From Streptomyces vilmorinianum (GTDB lineage Bacteria; Actinomycetota; Actinomycetes; Streptomycetales; Streptomycetaceae), in contig NZ_CP040244.1 of assembly GCF_005517195.1 (NCBI RefSeq), positions 1,382,001 to 1,446,000 on the forward strand: DNA of 64,000 bases, written 5' to 3'. The position numbers and the translations under genes are program-made. The notes below the pieces were generated by a model, which saw only the letters and a list, made by a program, of their open reading frames with translations, had not been told where the DNA came from and searched no databases. Below, piece after piece: positions 62,978 through 64,000 of the stretch; position 1 is the stretch's first letter, and each line of letters opens with the position of its first letter.

Positions 62978-63829
62978 TCAGTCCCCCCGCAGCCTCTCGA
63001 TCGCGCGGCGGCTCTCCTCGTCGTTGGGCGTGTACGCCACGATCCGGCACTCCGGCATTCCGTTGATGGACAGCGACACCGAGGTCATCCGGACCTCGCC
63101 CACGAGGTCGTGCCGGAAGGTCTTCACCCGGGTCCCGGGCGGCACGACGTCCCCGCTCCGCCAGAGCCGCTCGAACTCCGGGCTCGCCTCCGAGAGCCGC
63201 CGGATGAACGACTCCCAGGCGGGCTCGCCCACATGGCGTCCGTAGGCACCGCGCGTCTGGGCCACCATCAGGGGCAGTTCGAGGCGCTTGTCGACCACGG
63301 GACAGGCCGGGTCGGGGATGGTGAAGAGCGTCCACAGCACATTGCGTATGCCGAGCGGATTGCGCACCGGGTCGTGCGCGGAGGGCAGGAACAGCGCCTC
63401 GTACGTGGAGTTGGTCGCCAGCACGTCGTACCGGCTGTTGTAGACCACCGCCGGGTGCGGGGCGAGGGCGTCCAGGATGCCCTGTATCTCCGGACTGACC
63501 ACCTCCACGTCCACGGCTCCGTGGTCCGGCGCGAACGGCACCTCCGCCAGGTGGTACAGGTGCTCGCGCTCGGGACGGTCCAGCCGGAGCGTGCGGGCCA
63601 CCGCGTCGAGCACCTGGGAGGAGGCGTTGATCGGACGGCCCTGTTCCAGCCAGGTGTACCAGGTGACACCGACGCCGGAGAGCTGGGCGACCTCCTCGCG
63701 GCGCAGACCGGGCGTGCGGCGGCGCAGGCCGGGCGGCATGCCCACGTCCTCAGGGGTCACCCGGGCCCGGCGGCTGCGCAGGAACGCGGCCAGTTCGAGC
63801 CTGCGGCGCCGCCGTGTCGGTGCTGCCAT
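62978..63829 (-). CDS. XRE/MmyB-type transcriptional regulator
   Basis: The protein is about 283 residues, with a helix-turn-helix (LRREEVAQLSGVGVTWYTWLEQGR, near 40-65; core VAQLSGVGVTWYTWLEQGR) and a C-terminal MmyB-like PAS-fold ligand-binding domain (about 105-265) that in relatives binds fatty acids. ATG 63829 follows GGGGGTG; GTG 63838 is an alternative. Such regulators usually control a divergent transporter or oxidoreductase gene, here the gene starting at 63941. Confidence 0.9.
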   Translation of the reverse strand: MAAPTRRRRRLELAAFLRSRRARVTPEDVGMPPGLRRRTPGLRREEVAQLSGVGVTWYTWLEQGRPINASSQVLDAVARTLRLDRPEREHLYHLAEVPFAPDHGAVDVEVVSPEIQGILDALAPHPAVVYNSRYDVLATNSTYEALFLPSAHDPVRNPLGIRNVLWTLFTIPDPACPVVDKRLELPLMVAQTRGAYGRHVGEPAWESFIRRLSEASPEFERLWRSGDVVPPGTRVKTFRHDLVGEVRMTSVSLSINGMPECRIVAYTPNDEESRRAIERLRGD

Positions 63830-63838
63830 AGTCGTCAC

Positions 63839-63940
63839 ACCCCCATGGTCGAGTCCCCGTGCCGCCGTTGCCAGGTGGTGTCAGTACCAGCATCAGCGGG
63901 CTCTCGTTACCCGTATCGAATCGTCGTCACGCTGCGGGAC
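63839..63940. promoter_or_regulatory. Divergent promoter region of the MmyB-type regulator
   Basis: The 102 bp between the divergent starts contain GGTGTCAGTACC (63871-63882), partly symmetric, a plausible autoregulatory operator. No confident -35/-10 pair is seen. Confidence 0.25.
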
Positions 63941-64000
63941 ATGACGACGACCACAACACGTCCCGTACTCAGTAAAGACGGTGGCACCGACAGTCGGCCG
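63941..64000 (+). CDS. N-terminal fragment of a divergent gene, cut by window edge
   Basis: ATG 63941 opens a frame of 20 codons to the edge (MTTTTTRPVLSKDGGTDSR). A Thr-rich start before MmyB-type regulators often belongs to an MFS exporter, but this fragment is too short to tell. Confidence 0.45.
   Translation, partial: MTTTTTRPVLSKDGGTDSRP

Overview
The window is chromosomal core DNA of a Streptomyces-type actinomycete. Evidence: very high GC with codons ending almost always in G or C, many GTG starts, a mreBCD-PBP2-RodA cluster, paired clpP1/clpP2 with clpX, an RNase E/G with long Arg/Ala/Glu-rich arms, and the order tig-clpP1-clpP2-clpX-valS-folC-ndk-mreBCD-mrdA-rodA-(radical SAM)-rne-rplU-rpmA-obg-(wall glycan genes)-proB-proA-nadD-LCP-rsfS. 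This order is familiar from streptomycete chromosomes (recalled, not searched). I see no prophage, insertion sequence, CRISPR array or replication origin.

Layout. 1-9.6 kb is mixed housekeeping and accessory genes: two APC amino-acid permeases (one cut by the window edge) flanking bioY and a FAD oxidase, then rpiB, an Nei/Fpg glycosylase, an Eis-like acetyltransferase, a membrane PP2C phosphatase, an HD hydrolase and two small genes. 9.6-14.5 kb holds divergent tRNA-Gly and tRNA-Pro, trigger factor and the Clp protease genes, with a ClgR-like box before clpP1. 14.6-22.6 kb has a small secreted protein, a PG-rich membrane protein, valS, an orphan sensor kinase, folC, a DUF4233 protein and ndk. 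22.8-29.1 kb is the mre/PBP2/RodA wall-elongation (in Streptomyces, spore-wall) cluster. 29.1-35 kb has a CYTH-CHAD protein and the two halves of a split radical-SAM system, separated by an unusual Trp/Arg-rich tandem-repeat protein. 35-41.3 kb is rne, rplU-rpmA and obg. 41.3-52.5 kb is a wall-glycopolymer island between obg and proB: GT2, GalE, GT4, a GT2-TagF fusion, and a translationally coupled YfhO / polyprenyl-phosphate GT / GtrA module. 52.6-62.8 kb has proB and proA, two paralogous membrane proteins, an M48 protease, nadD, a divergent LCP protein, rsfS and a histidine phosphatase. The window ends with tRNA-Ala, an MmyB-type regulator and the first codons of a divergent gene.

How the genes work together. 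MreBCD, PBP2 and RodA organise peptidoglycan synthesis. The glycan island plausibly makes and decorates a teichoic-acid-like polymer that an LCP-type enzyme would attach to peptidoglycan, so the right half reads as a cell-envelope neighbourhood. The Clp genes and trigger factor form a protein-quality block; rne, rplU, rpmA, obg and rsfS concern RNA and ribosomes.

Points most worth a second look: the Trp/Arg-rich repeat protein with a nearly exact 153-bp DNA duplication; two genes whose only plausible starts are CTG; a start-blocking RNA hairpin behind an operator dyad before the FAD oxidase; the three-component glycosylation module; an LCP-like protein lacking expected catalytic residues; and nine genes with a -10 hexamer only 6-8 nt before the start codon (predicted leaderless mRNAs).
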